Shown here: positions 8,011 to 16,700 of the stretch, piece after piece
How the letters are laid out: every line of letters starts with the position of its first letter
Position numbering within the stretch: position 1 is the stretch's first letter
Source: Streptomyces roseicoloratus
Lineage (GTDB): Bacteria > Actinomycetota > Actinomycetes > Streptomycetales > Streptomycetaceae
DNA: 64,000 bases
Direction of reading: 5' to 3'
NCBI RefSeq assembly: GCF_004117935.1
Contig: NZ_SDOY01000140.1
Coordinates: forward strand, 1 to 64,000
Position numbers and translations under genes: made by a program
The notes under the pieces: generated by a model
What the model saw: the letters and a program-made list of their open reading frames with translations, nothing else
Databases searched by the model: none
Told to the model about the DNA's origin: nothing

Positions 8011-8904
8011 TCAGCGGCGCGGGACGGTGATGCTGTAGCCGAGGTCGAGCAGCTCGGGCAGATAGCGCTTGAGCGCGGCGACGCTGTGCGAGCGGTTGCC
8101 GCCGGCGTCGTGGTTGAGGACGACGACTCCGGGCCCCGCGCCGTCGAGCACCCGGCGGACGATGCCGTCGGTGGGCGGCTCCTGCCAGTCGAGGGTGTCG
8201 ACGGTCCACGCCAGCGGCTCCATGCCGAGTTCGGCGCCGATCTCGAACGACAGCCTGTTCCAGGCACCGTAGGGCGCCCGGTACCACAGCGGCGGTGCGC
8301 CCAGGGCCTGTTCGATGACGTCGCTGGTGGATCCGAGCTCCTGGCGGATCAGCGAGGGCCGCAGCTTCGGCACGAGCGGATGGGACCAGGAGTGGTTGCC
8401 GACGACATGACCGTCCTCGGCCATCCGCTTGAGCAGGTCCTGGTTGTCGACCGCCATCTCGCCGCAGACGAAGAACATCGCCCGGCAGCCGTAGCGGCGC
8501 AGGGTGGCGAGGATCTCCGGGGTGTAGCGGGGGTCGGGGCCGTCGTCGAAGGTGAGCACCATCGAGCGCCCGACGCCCGTGAGGTGGAGGAAGGGCCGGG
8601 TCCTGACCGGCGGGACGGCCCGTCGGAAGGCGGGCGGCGCGTAGCCGGTCATCGGCTGGAGCCGGTACGCGGCGGGCCCCTGCCGGGCGGCCTGGGCCTC
8701 CGTCCGGGCCTGCGGCCCGGCGGCGCCGGACGTGGGTCGCGGGGACGGCCCGGCCGGGGGAGCGGCGCCGGTGGCGGGGCCGGCCCCGCCGTCCGTGCCG
8801 GCCAGGCGGTCCGTGGCGAAGACTCCGACGGCGGCGGTGGCCCCGAGGGCGGCGGCGAGCCGCAGCAACGACCGGCGCCCTGTGGTCGTCTCATCCTTTT
8901 TCAT
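8011..8904 (-). CDS. Exported polysaccharide deacetylase (NodB domain)
   Basis: 297 residues. The N-terminus has a twin-arginine motif (TGRRSLLRLAA) before a hydrophobic stretch, suggesting Tat export. A Pro/Ala linker follows, then a NodB domain from about 112. All family motifs can be seen: LTFDDG (117-122) with the catalytic Asp, metal-binding HSWSH (171-175), RAPYG (209-213), DTLDW (236-240) and LNH (263-265). The enzyme should remove acetyl groups from a polymer such as chitin or peptidoglycan in a metal-dependent reaction; the substrate is not known. ATG 8904 was chosen for the Tat signal. The long open frame upstream is a shadow of neighbouring genes. Confidence 0.92.
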   Translation of the reverse strand: MKKDETTTGRRSLLRLAAALGATAAVGVFATDRLAGTDGGAGPATGAAPPAGPSPRPTSGAAGPQARTEAQAARQGPAAYRLQPMTGYAPPAFRRAVPPVRTRPFLHLTGVGRSMVLTFDDGPDPRYTPEILATLRRYGCRAMFFVCGEMAVDNQDLLKRMAEDGHVVGNHSWSHPLVPKLRPSLIRQELGSTSDVIEQALGAPPLWYRAPYGAWNRLSFEIGAELGMEPLAWTVDTLDWQEPPTDGIVRRVLDGAGPGVVVLNHDAGGNRSHSVAALKRYLPELLDLGYSITVPRR

Positions 8905-8994
8905 GACCAATGGTTCGTCCGGAGGACGGCGCGCGCGGCGCAGCGACACCGGCCGCCCGTCGGAATCCACCTGTTGAGCGGATAGCCTCGAGGG

Positions 8995-9441
8995 GTGAGT
9001 GGTTTCGAACGGGGCACGGACGGCCCGAAGGTGATCGTCGCCGGGGTCGACGGCTCGGCGTCCTCGCTGCGGGCGGCGGCCTACGCGGCCGGGCTCGCCC
9101 GGCGCCAGAACGCGCTGCTCGCCCTCGTCTACGTCCAGCCCGTGCTCGCGGCGGGCGCGGCGATGGGCGCCCCCGTCGCCGTGGCCACGGACGAGATCGC
9201 CGAGGGCCTGGTGGCCGAGATCCGGGAGTCCGCCGAGCGGGTCAAGGAGATCTTCCAGGTGCGCTGGGAGTTCCACACCTTCCGCGGGGACGCGTACGCG
9301 GGTCTGGTCTCGGCCGCCGACGAACTGAAGGCGGACGCGGTGGTGGTCGGGGCCTCGGAGTCGGCCGGTCACCGCTTCGTGGGTTCGGTCGCGGTCCGCC
9401 TGGTGAAGGCGGGCCGCTGGCCGGTCACGGTGGTGCCGTAG
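8995..9441 (+). CDS. Universal stress protein (UspA family)
   Basis: A 148-residue single-domain Usp. The family's ATP-binding features are present: GVDGS near the N-terminus and a VVGAS-x-SAGHRFVGSVA segment near the C-terminus, followed by WPVTVVP. Usp proteins bind ATP and respond to starvation, hypoxia or membrane stress; the exact role here is unknown. The GTG start is preceded by GAGGG. It is divergent from the deacetylase gene (91 bp apart) and convergent with the CapA-like gene 20 bases downstream. Confidence 0.92.
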   Translation: MSGFERGTDGPKVIVAGVDGSASSLRAAAYAAGLARRQNALLALVYVQPVLAAGAAMGAPVAVATDEIAEGLVAEIRESAERVKEIFQVRWEFHTFRGDAYAGLVSAADELKADAVVVGASESAGHRFVGSVAVRLVKAGRWPVTVVP

Positions 9442-9461
9442 ACCGCGAGGCCCCGGGGGGA

Positions 9462-10655
9462 CTACTCCCCCGCCACCAGTCCGTCGCGGGCCGCGCCGCG
9501 GGCGAGGACCACCTCGCGGATGGCGTCGCGGGTCTCGGTGTACTGCGCCTCGCCCTTCCGGACGGCCGCGTTGAGGTTGACCACGCGGCCGCGCGCGGTG
9601 TCGAAGAACTGCGGGACGAACTCGGCCTTGCGCACCTCCCAGCGGCCGCCCGGCGCGGCGGGCGGGGCGAAGGTGAAGCGGGCGAGGGTGCCCTGGTTGC
9701 CGCGGCGGTCGTAGGAGCCCTCGTAGTTGATCATGTCTCCGGCGATCTGGTCGCCCATGCCGTAGACGATCCAGGTGCCGTTGACCTTCTCGTAGGCCTG
9801 GGGCACATGGGCGTGCGTGCCGATGATCAGGTCGATGTCGGGGCGGCCGCCGGTGCGGGAGGCGGTGAGGGCCTTGCCGAGGGAGAGCTGCCGCTCGTCG
9901 GGCGCGGTCTGCCACTCGGTGCCCCAGTGGACCGACACCACGACGACGTCGGCCCCCGCCTTGCGGGCGGCGCGGGCGTCGGCGACGATCCGCTGCTCGT
10001 CGATGAGGTTGACGGCCCAGGGCTGTCCCGCGGGCAGCGGGTAACCGTTGGTGTCGTAGGTGTAGGCGAGCTGGGCGACGGTCGCGCCGCCCGCCTTGAG
10101 GAGGGTGGGCCGGGCGGCCTCCTCGGCGCTGCGGGCCGAACCGGCGTGCCGTACGCCCGCCTTGTCCAGGGCGTCGAGGGTGCGGCGCAGTCCGGCGGCG
10201 CCGTCGTCGAGGGTGTGGTTGGAGGCGGTGGAGCAGGAGTCGTAGCCGGTCTCCTTGAGCGCGACGGCGACCTCGGGCGGCGACTTGAAGGCCGGGTAGC
10301 CGGTGTAGGGGCCGCCCTCCGCCCCGTACACGGTCTCCATGTGGCAGATGGCGAGGTCGGCGGCGGAGACCACGGAGCGGACGCCGGCGAGCATGGGCCG
10401 GAAGTCGTAGCCCGCGCCACCCGCGTCGGCGGCGGCCTGCCGGATGATCGAGTCGTGCGGCAGGACGTCGCCGGAGGCGACGAGGGTGAACGGTGCCGGG
10501 CGGGAGGAGGCCGCTCCGGGCGCGGCGGGCGGCTGGGAGGCCGTGCCCGGTGCGGCGGGGCCGCGGGCCGAACGGTCCGCGGCGGCGCAGCCGGTGGCCG
10601 CGGCGAGCAGGAGGGCGGCGAGGGCCGCCGCGCCGGTTCTGGTGCGTGGGGTCAT
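9462..10655 (-). CDS. CapA-family lipoprotein (poly-gamma-glutamate synthesis type)
   Basis: 397 residues. A signal peptide ends in the lipobox ATGC, so this is a predicted lipoprotein. A Pro/Ala linker leads to a CapA/metallophosphatase-like domain from about 55. Metal-site motifs are intact: ASGDVLPHD, CHMETVYG, TASNHTLDDG, VSVHWGTEW and GTHAHVPQ. In Bacillus CapA takes part in making or anchoring poly-gamma-glutamate. No capB, capC or capE is nearby, so that role should not be assumed; cell-wall or extracellular phosphoester chemistry is possible. The ATG has GGAG upstream. A GAAC-N4-GTTC box lies 28 bp before the start. Confidence 0.88.
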   Translation of the reverse strand: MTPRTRTGAAALAALLLAAATGCAAADRSARGPAAPGTASQPPAAPGAASSRPAPFTLVASGDVLPHDSIIRQAAADAGGAGYDFRPMLAGVRSVVSAADLAICHMETVYGAEGGPYTGYPAFKSPPEVAVALKETGYDSCSTASNHTLDDGAAGLRRTLDALDKAGVRHAGSARSAEEAARPTLLKAGGATVAQLAYTYDTNGYPLPAGQPWAVNLIDEQRIVADARAARKAGADVVVVSVHWGTEWQTAPDERQLSLGKALTASRTGGRPDIDLIIGTHAHVPQAYEKVNGTWIVYGMGDQIAGDMINYEGSYDRRGNQGTLARFTFAPPAAPGGRWEVRKAEFVPQFFDTARGRVVNLNAAVRKGEAQYTETRDAIREVVLARGAARDGLVAGE

Positions 10656-10680
10656 CTGCCGAACTCCGCTGCTTCATAGG

Positions 10681-10696
10681 ATGAACATCTGTTCAT
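10681..10696. promoter_or_regulatory. Palindrome matching actinobacterial LexA/SOS box
   Basis: ATGAACATCTGTTCAT has two 7-base arms around a 2-base centre and contains GAAC-N4-GTTC, the core of the LexA box in Actinobacteria. It lies 26-41 bases before the CapA-like start and overlaps the likely promoter on the minus strand. Binding by LexA is inference, since other dimeric repressors use similar half-sites. Confidence 0.5.
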
Positions 10697-10940
10697 GCGA
10701 ATTCACAGCGGACGAAGCCCCCAGTCAAGGGTCAATGCCGCACACCGCATGAAACCCCGCTGAATCGGACGCACCGCTTCCGCCCGAGCGCACCCGGGCG
10801 CCGGGCCCCTCGCCCGCCCGCCGGTCCCGGGCCGCTCGCCGACCGTTCGCCGGACCGTTCACCGCGCGGTGCGACCGTTCGTCGCAGACCGGCGTCCGCT
10901 CCCTGTGCGCCGTCGTCCGGATGCGTTCGGATACGGCACC

Positions 10941-11516
10941 ATGACCACGGCACTGACGGCAGCGGCGACCACCGACGAGCGGGCCCTGAGGGAACTCCAG
11001 CGCGAGCACGGCCCGGCCCTGTTCTCCTTCCTGCTCGGCCTGACCCAGGGCGACCGGCAGCGCGCCGAGGACCTGGCGCAGGAGACCCTGGTCCGCGCCT
11101 GGCTCCATCCCGAGGCCTTCGACTCCGCGTACGCGTCCATGCGGCCCTGGCTGTTCACGGTGGCCCGGCGGCTCGCCATCGACGCGCGCCGTTCCCGGCT
11201 CTCCCGGCCCGCCGAGGTCGGCGACGAACTGCTCGCCGTGACCGCGGACCCGGCCGACGCCACCGAGTCGACCGTCGCCGCGCTCGACGTCCGGGCGGCG
11301 GTACGCGGGCTGCGCCCGGAGCACCGGGCCGTCCTCGTACGGCTCTACTTCCACGGACTGACGGTCAACGAGGCCGCGGCCGAGCTCGGCATCCCGGCCG
11401 GCACCGTCAAGTCCCGCTCCCACTACGCGCTTCGTCAGCTCGGCCACCGGCTGCCGGGCTACCGGCCGCCGCGCCGCACGGCCGTTGCCCGGCCCACGGC
11501 CGGCGCCCCACAATGA
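10941..11516 (+). CDS. ECF-type RNA polymerase sigma factor
   Basis: 191 residues with the two ECF domains. Region 2 (about 20-90) holds the core-binding AEDLAQETLVRAW helix and the MRPWLFTVARRLAIDARR segment. Region 4 (about 125-180) has a helix-turn-helix ending GIPAGTVKSRSHYALRQL. There is no C-terminal extension and no zinc-finger anti-sigma gene next to it, so its control is not evident. I chose ATG 10941, where homology begins; a longer frame from 10869 has no clear support. Its stop overlaps the thioesterase start (ATGA), which indicates coupled translation. Confidence 0.9.
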   Translation: MTTALTAAATTDERALRELQREHGPALFSFLLGLTQGDRQRAEDLAQETLVRAWLHPEAFDSAYASMRPWLFTVARRLAIDARRSRLSRPAEVGDELLAVTADPADATESTVAALDVRAAVRGLRPEHRAVLVRLYFHGLTVNEAAAELGIPAGTVKSRSHYALRQLGHRLPGYRPPRRTAVARPTAGAPQ

Positions 11517-11935
11517 CGGGCGTGACGCTGACTCTCATCGCCGCCGAAAAGGTCCTCTCCGACAACTTCGCCCCCTGGGTGCTCGATCTCGGCCTCTCGG
11601 TGGCCTCGGTCGAGGCCCACGAGGCCGTCCTCCGGCTCCCCTGGTCCGACCGGCTGGCCCGGGAGGGCGGCGGCCTCTCCGGCCAGGCGCTGATGGCCGC
11701 CGCCGACACCGCCACCGTGATCGCGGTGGCCGCCGCCCGCGGCGGCTTCGTCCCGATGACCACCGTGCAGCAGTCGATCAGCTTCCAGCGGCCGGTGGTC
11801 GGCACGGACGTCCTGGTGCGGGCGCGGCTGACCAAGGCGGGCAAGCGGATGGCCTTCGCCGACATCACCATGACGGCCGAGGGCACGGAGGAACCGGCCG
11901 CGCACGCGACGGCGGTCTACGCACTCCTCGGCTGA
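11513..11935 (+). CDS. PaaI-family thioesterase (hotdog fold)
   Basis: 140 residues. A single hotdog domain with the conserved LSGQALMAAADTATVIAVAA helix, whose Asp is the usual catalytic residue. A TTVQQSISFQRPV strand follows, as in acyl-CoA thioesterases of the PaaI type. It probably hydrolyses an aromatic or medium-chain acyl-CoA; the substrate is unknown. The ATG overlaps the sigma-factor stop by four bases. A GTG nine bases on is a possible alternative. Coupling to an ECF sigma factor is unusual, but may only reflect tight packing. Confidence 0.88.
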   Translation: MTGVTLTLIAAEKVLSDNFAPWVLDLGLSVASVEAHEAVLRLPWSDRLAREGGGLSGQALMAAADTATVIAVAAARGGFVPMTTVQQSISFQRPVVGTDVLVRARLTKAGKRMAFADITMTAEGTEEPAAHATAVYALLG

Positions 11936-12017
11936 GCCGCCCGCGTCCCGCGCTTCACCCTCGCCACAGCGCTCCCACCAGCACCGATGTGGCGAAGAAA
12001 CGTATCCGAAAGCGGCC

Positions 12018-12040
12018 GGGCCAGTTGAGCGAACTGGCCC
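12018..12040. terminator. Hairpin after the sigma factor-thioesterase pair
   Basis: GGGCCAGTT pairs perfectly with AACTGGCCC (12018-12026 with 12032-12040) across a 5-base loop. It lies 83 bases after the thioesterase stop and before the next plus-strand gene. Confidence 0.6.
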
Positions 12041-12103
12041 CGCGGACGCCCTTCTCGGAGGAGGCTCGTCCCCGGGGGCCTCGTCCAGGACGTCCGGGAG
12101 AAG

Positions 12104-12562
12104 GTGGGATCGGTGCTGCCCGAAAGCACGAACGGAGGCGGCGGGGGCGGACTCGCCGTCCCGATGGACTGGCTGTGCGCCGAGTACGTCGCCGACGAGG
12201 TGATGCGCACCGGCGGACTCGTCGCGCCCGGTTCACTGGAGTTCCGGGCCGGGATGCGGACCCTCGCCCTCACGGTGCTGCTCGACGGCCGCGGCCCGGA
12301 CGGCTGGCTGCGGCGCACCGCGTACGACCATCCCTGGTCGTCCTGGGTCGGCGGACGCCTGGCGGCGTCCGTTCCGCACACCCCGGCGCCCGACCTGGCG
12401 CTGGCCCGGGACACCTGGCGGCGGCTGCGGGCCACCGAGCTGCGCGCGGCCGACCTCGCCGGGATCGCCGGGGCCCGCACGGTCGACGAGGACCGTCAGG
12501 TGTGGCTGCCCGCCTGGCGGTTGGGCACCGCCCTGGCCCATCTCGCGCTGCACCTGTACTGA
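12104..12562 (+). CDS. Conserved-looking hypothetical protein
   Basis: 152 residues (149 if GTG 12113 is used, which gives a better distance to GGAGAAGG at about 12097). After a Gly-rich tip the protein is an Ala/Leu/Trp-rich soluble domain with GRGPDGWLRR, DHPWSSWVGGRL and a C-terminal WRLGTALAHLALHLY. I recognise no family and see no signal peptide or membrane segment. Codon use is typical of its neighbours, which supports a real gene. It is convergent with the LytTR regulator, 50 bases away. Confidence 0.65.
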   Translation: MGSVLPESTNGGGGGGLAVPMDWLCAEYVADEVMRTGGLVAPGSLEFRAGMRTLALTVLLDGRGPDGWLRRTAYDHPWSSWVGGRLAASVPHTPAPDLALARDTWRRLRATELRAADLAGIAGARTVDEDRQVWLPAWRLGTALAHLALHLY

Positions 12563-12612
12563 CGCGTCCCGGCCCCGCCGCGCCGGCCGGCGGCGCGGCT
12601 CGGCGGCGCGGC

Positions 12613-13359
12613 TCAGCGGCGGGCGCGGCGCATCAGCAGGTCCCGCAGCTGGCGGGCGTGGCGCCGGGAGACGGCGAGGACCGCGTCGCCGACCCGGACC
12701 GAGGTGGCGCCGCCGTCGAGCCGGAGCTCGTCGATGCGGCCCAGGGCGACCAGATGGCTGCGGTGGATGCGGACGAAGCCGCGGTCGGCCCACCGCTCCT
12801 CCAGCACGGACAGCGGGATGCGGACGAGGTGGCTGTCCTGGTCGGTGTGGAGGCGGGCGTAGTCGCCGTGCGCCTCCACGTACGCGATGTCGTCGACGGA
12901 CACGAAGCGGGTGACGCCGCCGAGCTCGACCGGGATCTGCTCGGGCAGCGGCTGTGCGGGCACGTGCGCGTGCACGAGGTCGTGGACCCGGCGTACGGCC
13001 TCGGCGAGGCGTTCGCGGCGTACCGGCTTGAGCACGTAGTCGACGGCCTCCAGGTCGAAGGCCTGGACGGCGAAGCCCTCGTGGGCGGTGACGAAGACGA
13101 TGTGCGGCGGGCGGGCGAAGCCGGCGAGCAGCCGGGCCAGGTCGAGCCCGCCGAGGCCCGGCATGTGGATGTCGAGGAAGACCACGTCGATGCCCTCGTC
13201 GCCGTCCGGTCCCGCCTCCACGGCGCGCCCGATCCTGCGCAGCGCCTCGGTGGCGTCGCCGGCGCCCTCGGCGGTGCGCACGCGGGGGTCGGCGCGCAGC
13301 AGGTAGAGCAGTTCCCCGAGGGCCGGCGCCTCGTCGTCGACGGCCAGTACGCGCAGCAT
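12613..13359 (-). CDS. LytTR-family response regulator
   Basis: 248 residues. The receiver domain (1-115) has the acidic pair VDDE, the phosphoryl-accepting Asp in VFLDIHMPG and the conserved Lys in YVLKPV. A LytTR DNA-binding domain follows (about 145-245), with YVEAHGDYARLHT, FVRIHRSHLV and a Val-Gly-Asp-rich turn. In other bacteria such regulators pair with LytS-type membrane kinases and control wall or virulence genes. No kinase gene is adjacent, so this is an orphan regulator in this window. It starts 10 bases after the Fpg/Nei gene and is probably transcribed with it. Confidence 0.9.
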   Translation of the reverse strand: MLRVLAVDDEAPALGELLYLLRADPRVRTAEGAGDATEALRRIGRAVEAGPDGDEGIDVVFLDIHMPGLGGLDLARLLAGFARPPHIVFVTAHEGFAVQAFDLEAVDYVLKPVRRERLAEAVRRVHDLVHAHVPAQPLPEQIPVELGGVTRFVSVDDIAYVEAHGDYARLHTDQDSHLVRIPLSVLEERWADRGFVRIHRSHLVALGRIDELRLDGGATSVRVGDAVLAVSRRHARQLRDLLMRRARR

Positions 13360-13369
13360 GCGCGGGAGT

Positions 13370-14242
13370 CTATTTCAGGAGTCGCGACATGCGGCGGTCG
13401 GCGAGCGGTCTGCCGCCGGTCTGGCAGGTGGGGCAGTACTGGAGGGAGGAGTCGGCGAAGGACACCTCGCGGACGGTGTCGCCGCAGACCGGGCAGGGCT
13501 CGCCGGCGCGGCCGTGGACGCGCAGCCCGCTCTTCTTCTCCGCCTTCAGCCGGCCCGCGGCGACTCCGTGGGAGCGTTCGACGGCCTCACCGAGGGTGGT
13601 GCGCATCGCCTCGTACAGGGCGGCGGTCTCCTCGCGCGTGAGGTTCTGGGTGGGTTTGAAGGGCGACATCCTGGCGGCGTGCAGGATCTCGTCGCTGTAC
13701 GCGTTGCCGATGCCCGCGATCAGGCTCTGGTCGCGCAGGGCGCCCTTGATCTGGCGGCGTTCGCCGGAGAGCAGTGCGGTGAAGGCGGCCAGGTCGAAGT
13801 CCTCGGCGAGCGGGTCGGGCCCCAGGCGGGCCACGCCCGCCACCTCCTGGGGGTCGCGGACCACGTACACGGCGAGCCGTTTGGTCGTGCCCGCCTCGGT
13901 GAGGTCGAAGCCGTCGCCTCCGGTGAGCGCGGCCCGCAGGGCGAGCGGGCCCTTGCCGGGCTTCGGGAATCCGGAGGGCAGCACGTCCTTCCACTGCAGC
14001 CAGCCGGCCCGGGCGAGGTGGGTGACCAGGTGCAGTTCGCCGGCCGGGCCCTCGGTGGCGACGTCGAGGAACTTGCCGTGGCGGGCGACCCCCGTCACCC
14101 GCGCGCCGTCGAGGGCGCCGGGCGGCGGGTCGTACGTCTTGAGCACGCTGATCGCGACGGGCAGCACGCGGGCGATCTCCTTGCCCACGAGATGCTCGTC
14201 GAGGAAGGCGCGAAGGGCTTCGACCTCGGGCAGCTCGGGCAT
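13370..14242 (-). CDS. Fpg/Nei-family DNA glycosylase
   Basis: A 290-residue base-excision repair enzyme. It begins MPELPEVE, giving the catalytic Pro2 and Glu3 after Met removal. A conserved Lys lies in TTKRLAVYV, and the helix-two-turn-helix region contains the LIAGIGNAYSDEIL motif. A C-terminal zinc finger has the pairs CPVCG and CPTCQ. These enzymes remove oxidised bases and cut the strand by beta/delta elimination. In several Streptomyces homologues annotation wavers between Fpg (MutM) and Nei; I cannot settle that here. The start is ATG 14242, because Pro2 must be N-terminal. Confidence 0.93.
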   Translation of the reverse strand: MPELPEVEALRAFLDEHLVGKEIARVLPVAISVLKTYDPPPGALDGARVTGVARHGKFLDVATEGPAGELHLVTHLARAGWLQWKDVLPSGFPKPGKGPLALRAALTGGDGFDLTEAGTTKRLAVYVVRDPQEVAGVARLGPDPLAEDFDLAAFTALLSGERRQIKGALRDQSLIAGIGNAYSDEILHAARMSPFKPTQNLTREETAALYEAMRTTLGEAVERSHGVAAGRLKAEKKSGLRVHGRAGEPCPVCGDTVREVSFADSSLQYCPTCQTGGRPLADRRMSRLLK

Positions 14243-14449
14243 GCCCCCACCTTGCCGCACCCGCGTGACCCGCGCCCGTCGGACCGGACGCACGGCGGGG
14301 CGGGGCGGGGTGGGCCCGGGCAGGCCGGTCAGCAGGGCCCGCCTGGACGGGCCGACGCGGCCCGTCGGGACAGGCCCGCCGGCGGCGGCCGGGATGGGCC
14401 CGTCGGCCGGGGCGATCCCGTCGGCCGGCGGCGGCCGATCGCGGCCGGG

Positions 14450-16597
14450 TCAGAGCAGCCCGGTCCACTCCCCCGTCAGTTCGCCGCTGCGGTCCGGGGT
14501 CCACTCCGGGGGGCGTTCGGTCACGAACTCGCACCACACGCACTTGCCGCCGCCGCGCGGCTCCACGCCCCACAGGTCCGAGATCCGGTCGACCAGGAGC
14601 AGTCCGCGGCCGGAGACCCCGGCGTCGCCGGCCTCCCGGCGGCGCGGCAGCGCGCTGGAGCGGTCCTCGACCTCGACGCGCAGCCGCCGGTCGGGCCCGG
14701 CCAGCATCCGCAGGGTGACGATCGCGCCGCCGTCGGTGTGCATCAGGGCGTTGGTCACCAGCTCGTCGGCGACCAGCTCGATCTCGTCGGACCGCTCGCC
14801 CGCGCCCCAGGCGCGTACGGCGGCGCGGATCATGTGGCGGGCGGAGCGGAGCGCCTCGGGATCGTTCTGGCCGACGTGCTGCTGGAGCCGGCCGCCGGTC
14901 TGCGGCGGGTGCGCGTCGGCGCGGCGCAGCAGCAGGACGGCGACGTCGTCCTCGCCGCCGCGTTCGTCGACGACGTCGCAGAGGTGGTCGGCGAGCTGGT
15001 CGAGGTCCCGCGGCCCGCGCTTGACCAGGGAGGAGAGCCACTGCAGGCCCTCGTCGAGGTCGGCGCCCGGTTTCTCGACGAGGCCGTCGGTGTAGAGCAT
15101 CAGGGTCCGGCCCGGGTCGAGCTCGACCGCGGTGACGGGGTAGTCGAGCCGGCCGAACTCGGCGGAGAGGCCGAGCGGGAGGCCGCCCTCGACGGGCAGC
15201 CGGTGCGCGGTGCCGTCCCGGTCCTGGATCATCGGGTCGACGTGGCCGGCGCGGACGATCTGGACGAGCCCCGTGGCCGGGTCGGCCTCGGCGTAGGTGC
15301 AGGTGGCGAAGCGGTCGGTGTCGAGCTCGTGGAGGAAGACAGAGGCCCGGGCCATCACGGTGGCGGGCGTGTGCCCCTCGGCGGCGTAGGCGCGCAGCAC
15401 GATGCGGAGCTGTCCCATGACGGCGGCGGCGTGGGTGTCGTGGCCCTGGACGTCGCCGATGACGGCGCCGAACCGGCCGCCGGGGAGCGGGATGAGGTCG
15501 TACCAGTCGCCGCCGATGTCGCGGCCGAGCCGGGCCGAGCGGTAGCGGACGGCGATCTGGGCGCCGGGCACGTCGGGGATGCGGCGGGGCAGCATCGCCT
15601 GCTGAAGGCCCTCGGCGAGGTCGTGCTCCTGCTCGTACAGCACGGCGCGCTGGAGGCTCTGGGCGATGGAGCTGCCGAGGGCGACGAGCAGGTTGCGTTC
15701 GTCGGGGCTGAAGCCGGTGCGGTCGCTGTAGAGCAGGCCGAGGGCGCCGATGGGGCGGGCCTGGGCGATGAGCGGGAGGTAGGCGGCGGAGGTGATGCCG
15801 AGCCCGCTGATGTGGGGCCACAGGAGGGGGTAGGACTCGGCGAAGTCCTCGGGGGACTCGATGAAGCGGGGCCGCAGGGTGCGGATCACCTCGCTCATCG
15901 GGTACGGCTCGTCCACGCGGGTGAAGCGGGTGCCGGGCACGAAGGCACCGTCGGGGCCCTCGGCGACCAGGTGGATGCGTCCGGACTCCATGAGGCCCAT
16001 GACGAGGCTGGCGGCGCCGAAGTGTTCCAGGCCCTGGGAGTCGTTGAGCAGCCCGATGATGTCCTGCACGGTGCGGGCGTGGGCGAGGGCGGCGGTCATG
16101 CCCTCGACGACGCTGGTGCGCCGGCGGCGGCCCTCGTCGAGGCCGAGCCGTGCCGCGGACTCGGAGAGCTCCTCGGAGGCGTCCCGGACGATGCCGACGA
16201 TACGGACGGGGCGGCCGTCCGGCTCGCGGCGGACGACGCCCTGGGTGTGGGTCCAGCGCTGGACGCCGGCGCGGGTGCGGATGCGGAAGTAGGCGCCGTA
16301 GCGCTCGCTGCCGTCCTTGAGGGCCTGGGCGACCAGGGCGTCGAGCCGGCGGGCCTCGTCGGGCAGGACGCGGGAGCCGAGGGTGGCGGGGTCTCCGTCG
16401 TAGTCGGCGGGGTCCATGTCGAAGACGTTCAGGGCGCCGTCGTCCATGACCATCCGGCCGGTGAGCAGGTCCCAGTCGAAGCCGCCCATGCGGAACTCGT
16501 GGCCGAACTCGTGGAGGAAGCAGCAGTCCTGCCCCTCCGGTCCCGCCGTGCAGCGGCACCGTCCGGCCGCCTCCCCGCCCCCGCTGCCCGCAGTCAT
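14450..16597 (-). CDS. SpoIIE-type PP2C phosphatase with PAS, GAF and anti-sigma-like ATPase domains
   Basis: 715 residues. Order: a Cys/His-rich N-terminus, PAS (about 35-145), GAF (about 170-325), PP2C/SpoIIE phosphatase (about 335-545) and a C-terminal HATPase (about 585-700). Phosphatase metal motifs are visible: DIGGDWYD, GDVQGHD, LMLYTDGLVE and a terminal EDDVAVL. The ATPase has ELVADELVTNAL and GRGLLLVDRI, as in RsbW-like kinases. Such proteins act in partner switching, with kinase and phosphatase acting on anti-anti-sigma factors. The extreme N-terminus carries C14, C16, C25, C26, H29 and H33, a spacing that could bind a metal. No anti-sigma antagonist gene is next to it. Confidence 0.92.
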   Translation of the reverse strand: MTAGSGGGEAAGRCRCTAGPEGQDCCFLHEFGHEFRMGGFDWDLLTGRMVMDDGALNVFDMDPADYDGDPATLGSRVLPDEARRLDALVAQALKDGSERYGAYFRIRTRAGVQRWTHTQGVVRREPDGRPVRIVGIVRDASEELSESAARLGLDEGRRRRTSVVEGMTAALAHARTVQDIIGLLNDSQGLEHFGAASLVMGLMESGRIHLVAEGPDGAFVPGTRFTRVDEPYPMSEVIRTLRPRFIESPEDFAESYPLLWPHISGLGITSAAYLPLIAQARPIGALGLLYSDRTGFSPDERNLLVALGSSIAQSLQRAVLYEQEHDLAEGLQQAMLPRRIPDVPGAQIAVRYRSARLGRDIGGDWYDLIPLPGGRFGAVIGDVQGHDTHAAAVMGQLRIVLRAYAAEGHTPATVMARASVFLHELDTDRFATCTYAEADPATGLVQIVRAGHVDPMIQDRDGTAHRLPVEGGLPLGLSAEFGRLDYPVTAVELDPGRTLMLYTDGLVEKPGADLDEGLQWLSSLVKRGPRDLDQLADHLCDVVDERGGEDDVAVLLLRRADAHPPQTGGRLQQHVGQNDPEALRSARHMIRAAVRAWGAGERSDEIELVADELVTNALMHTDGGAIVTLRMLAGPDRRLRVEVEDRSSALPRRREAGDAGVSGRGLLLVDRISDLWGVEPRGGGKCVWCEFVTERPPEWTPDRSGELTGEWTGLL

Positions 16598-16700
16598 GGG
16601 GCCACGCTAGGCGCAGCACCGCCCGTGCGCACGGGGAAGATCGGCACAGATTCGCAACAACCCGCGCTCGGACCGGCGGCGGGGCACGGCACGGACATCA

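Noticed and set aside
9462..10655. Poly-gamma-glutamate capsule operon
   Set aside because: Only a CapA-like lipoprotein is present; no capB, capC or capE.
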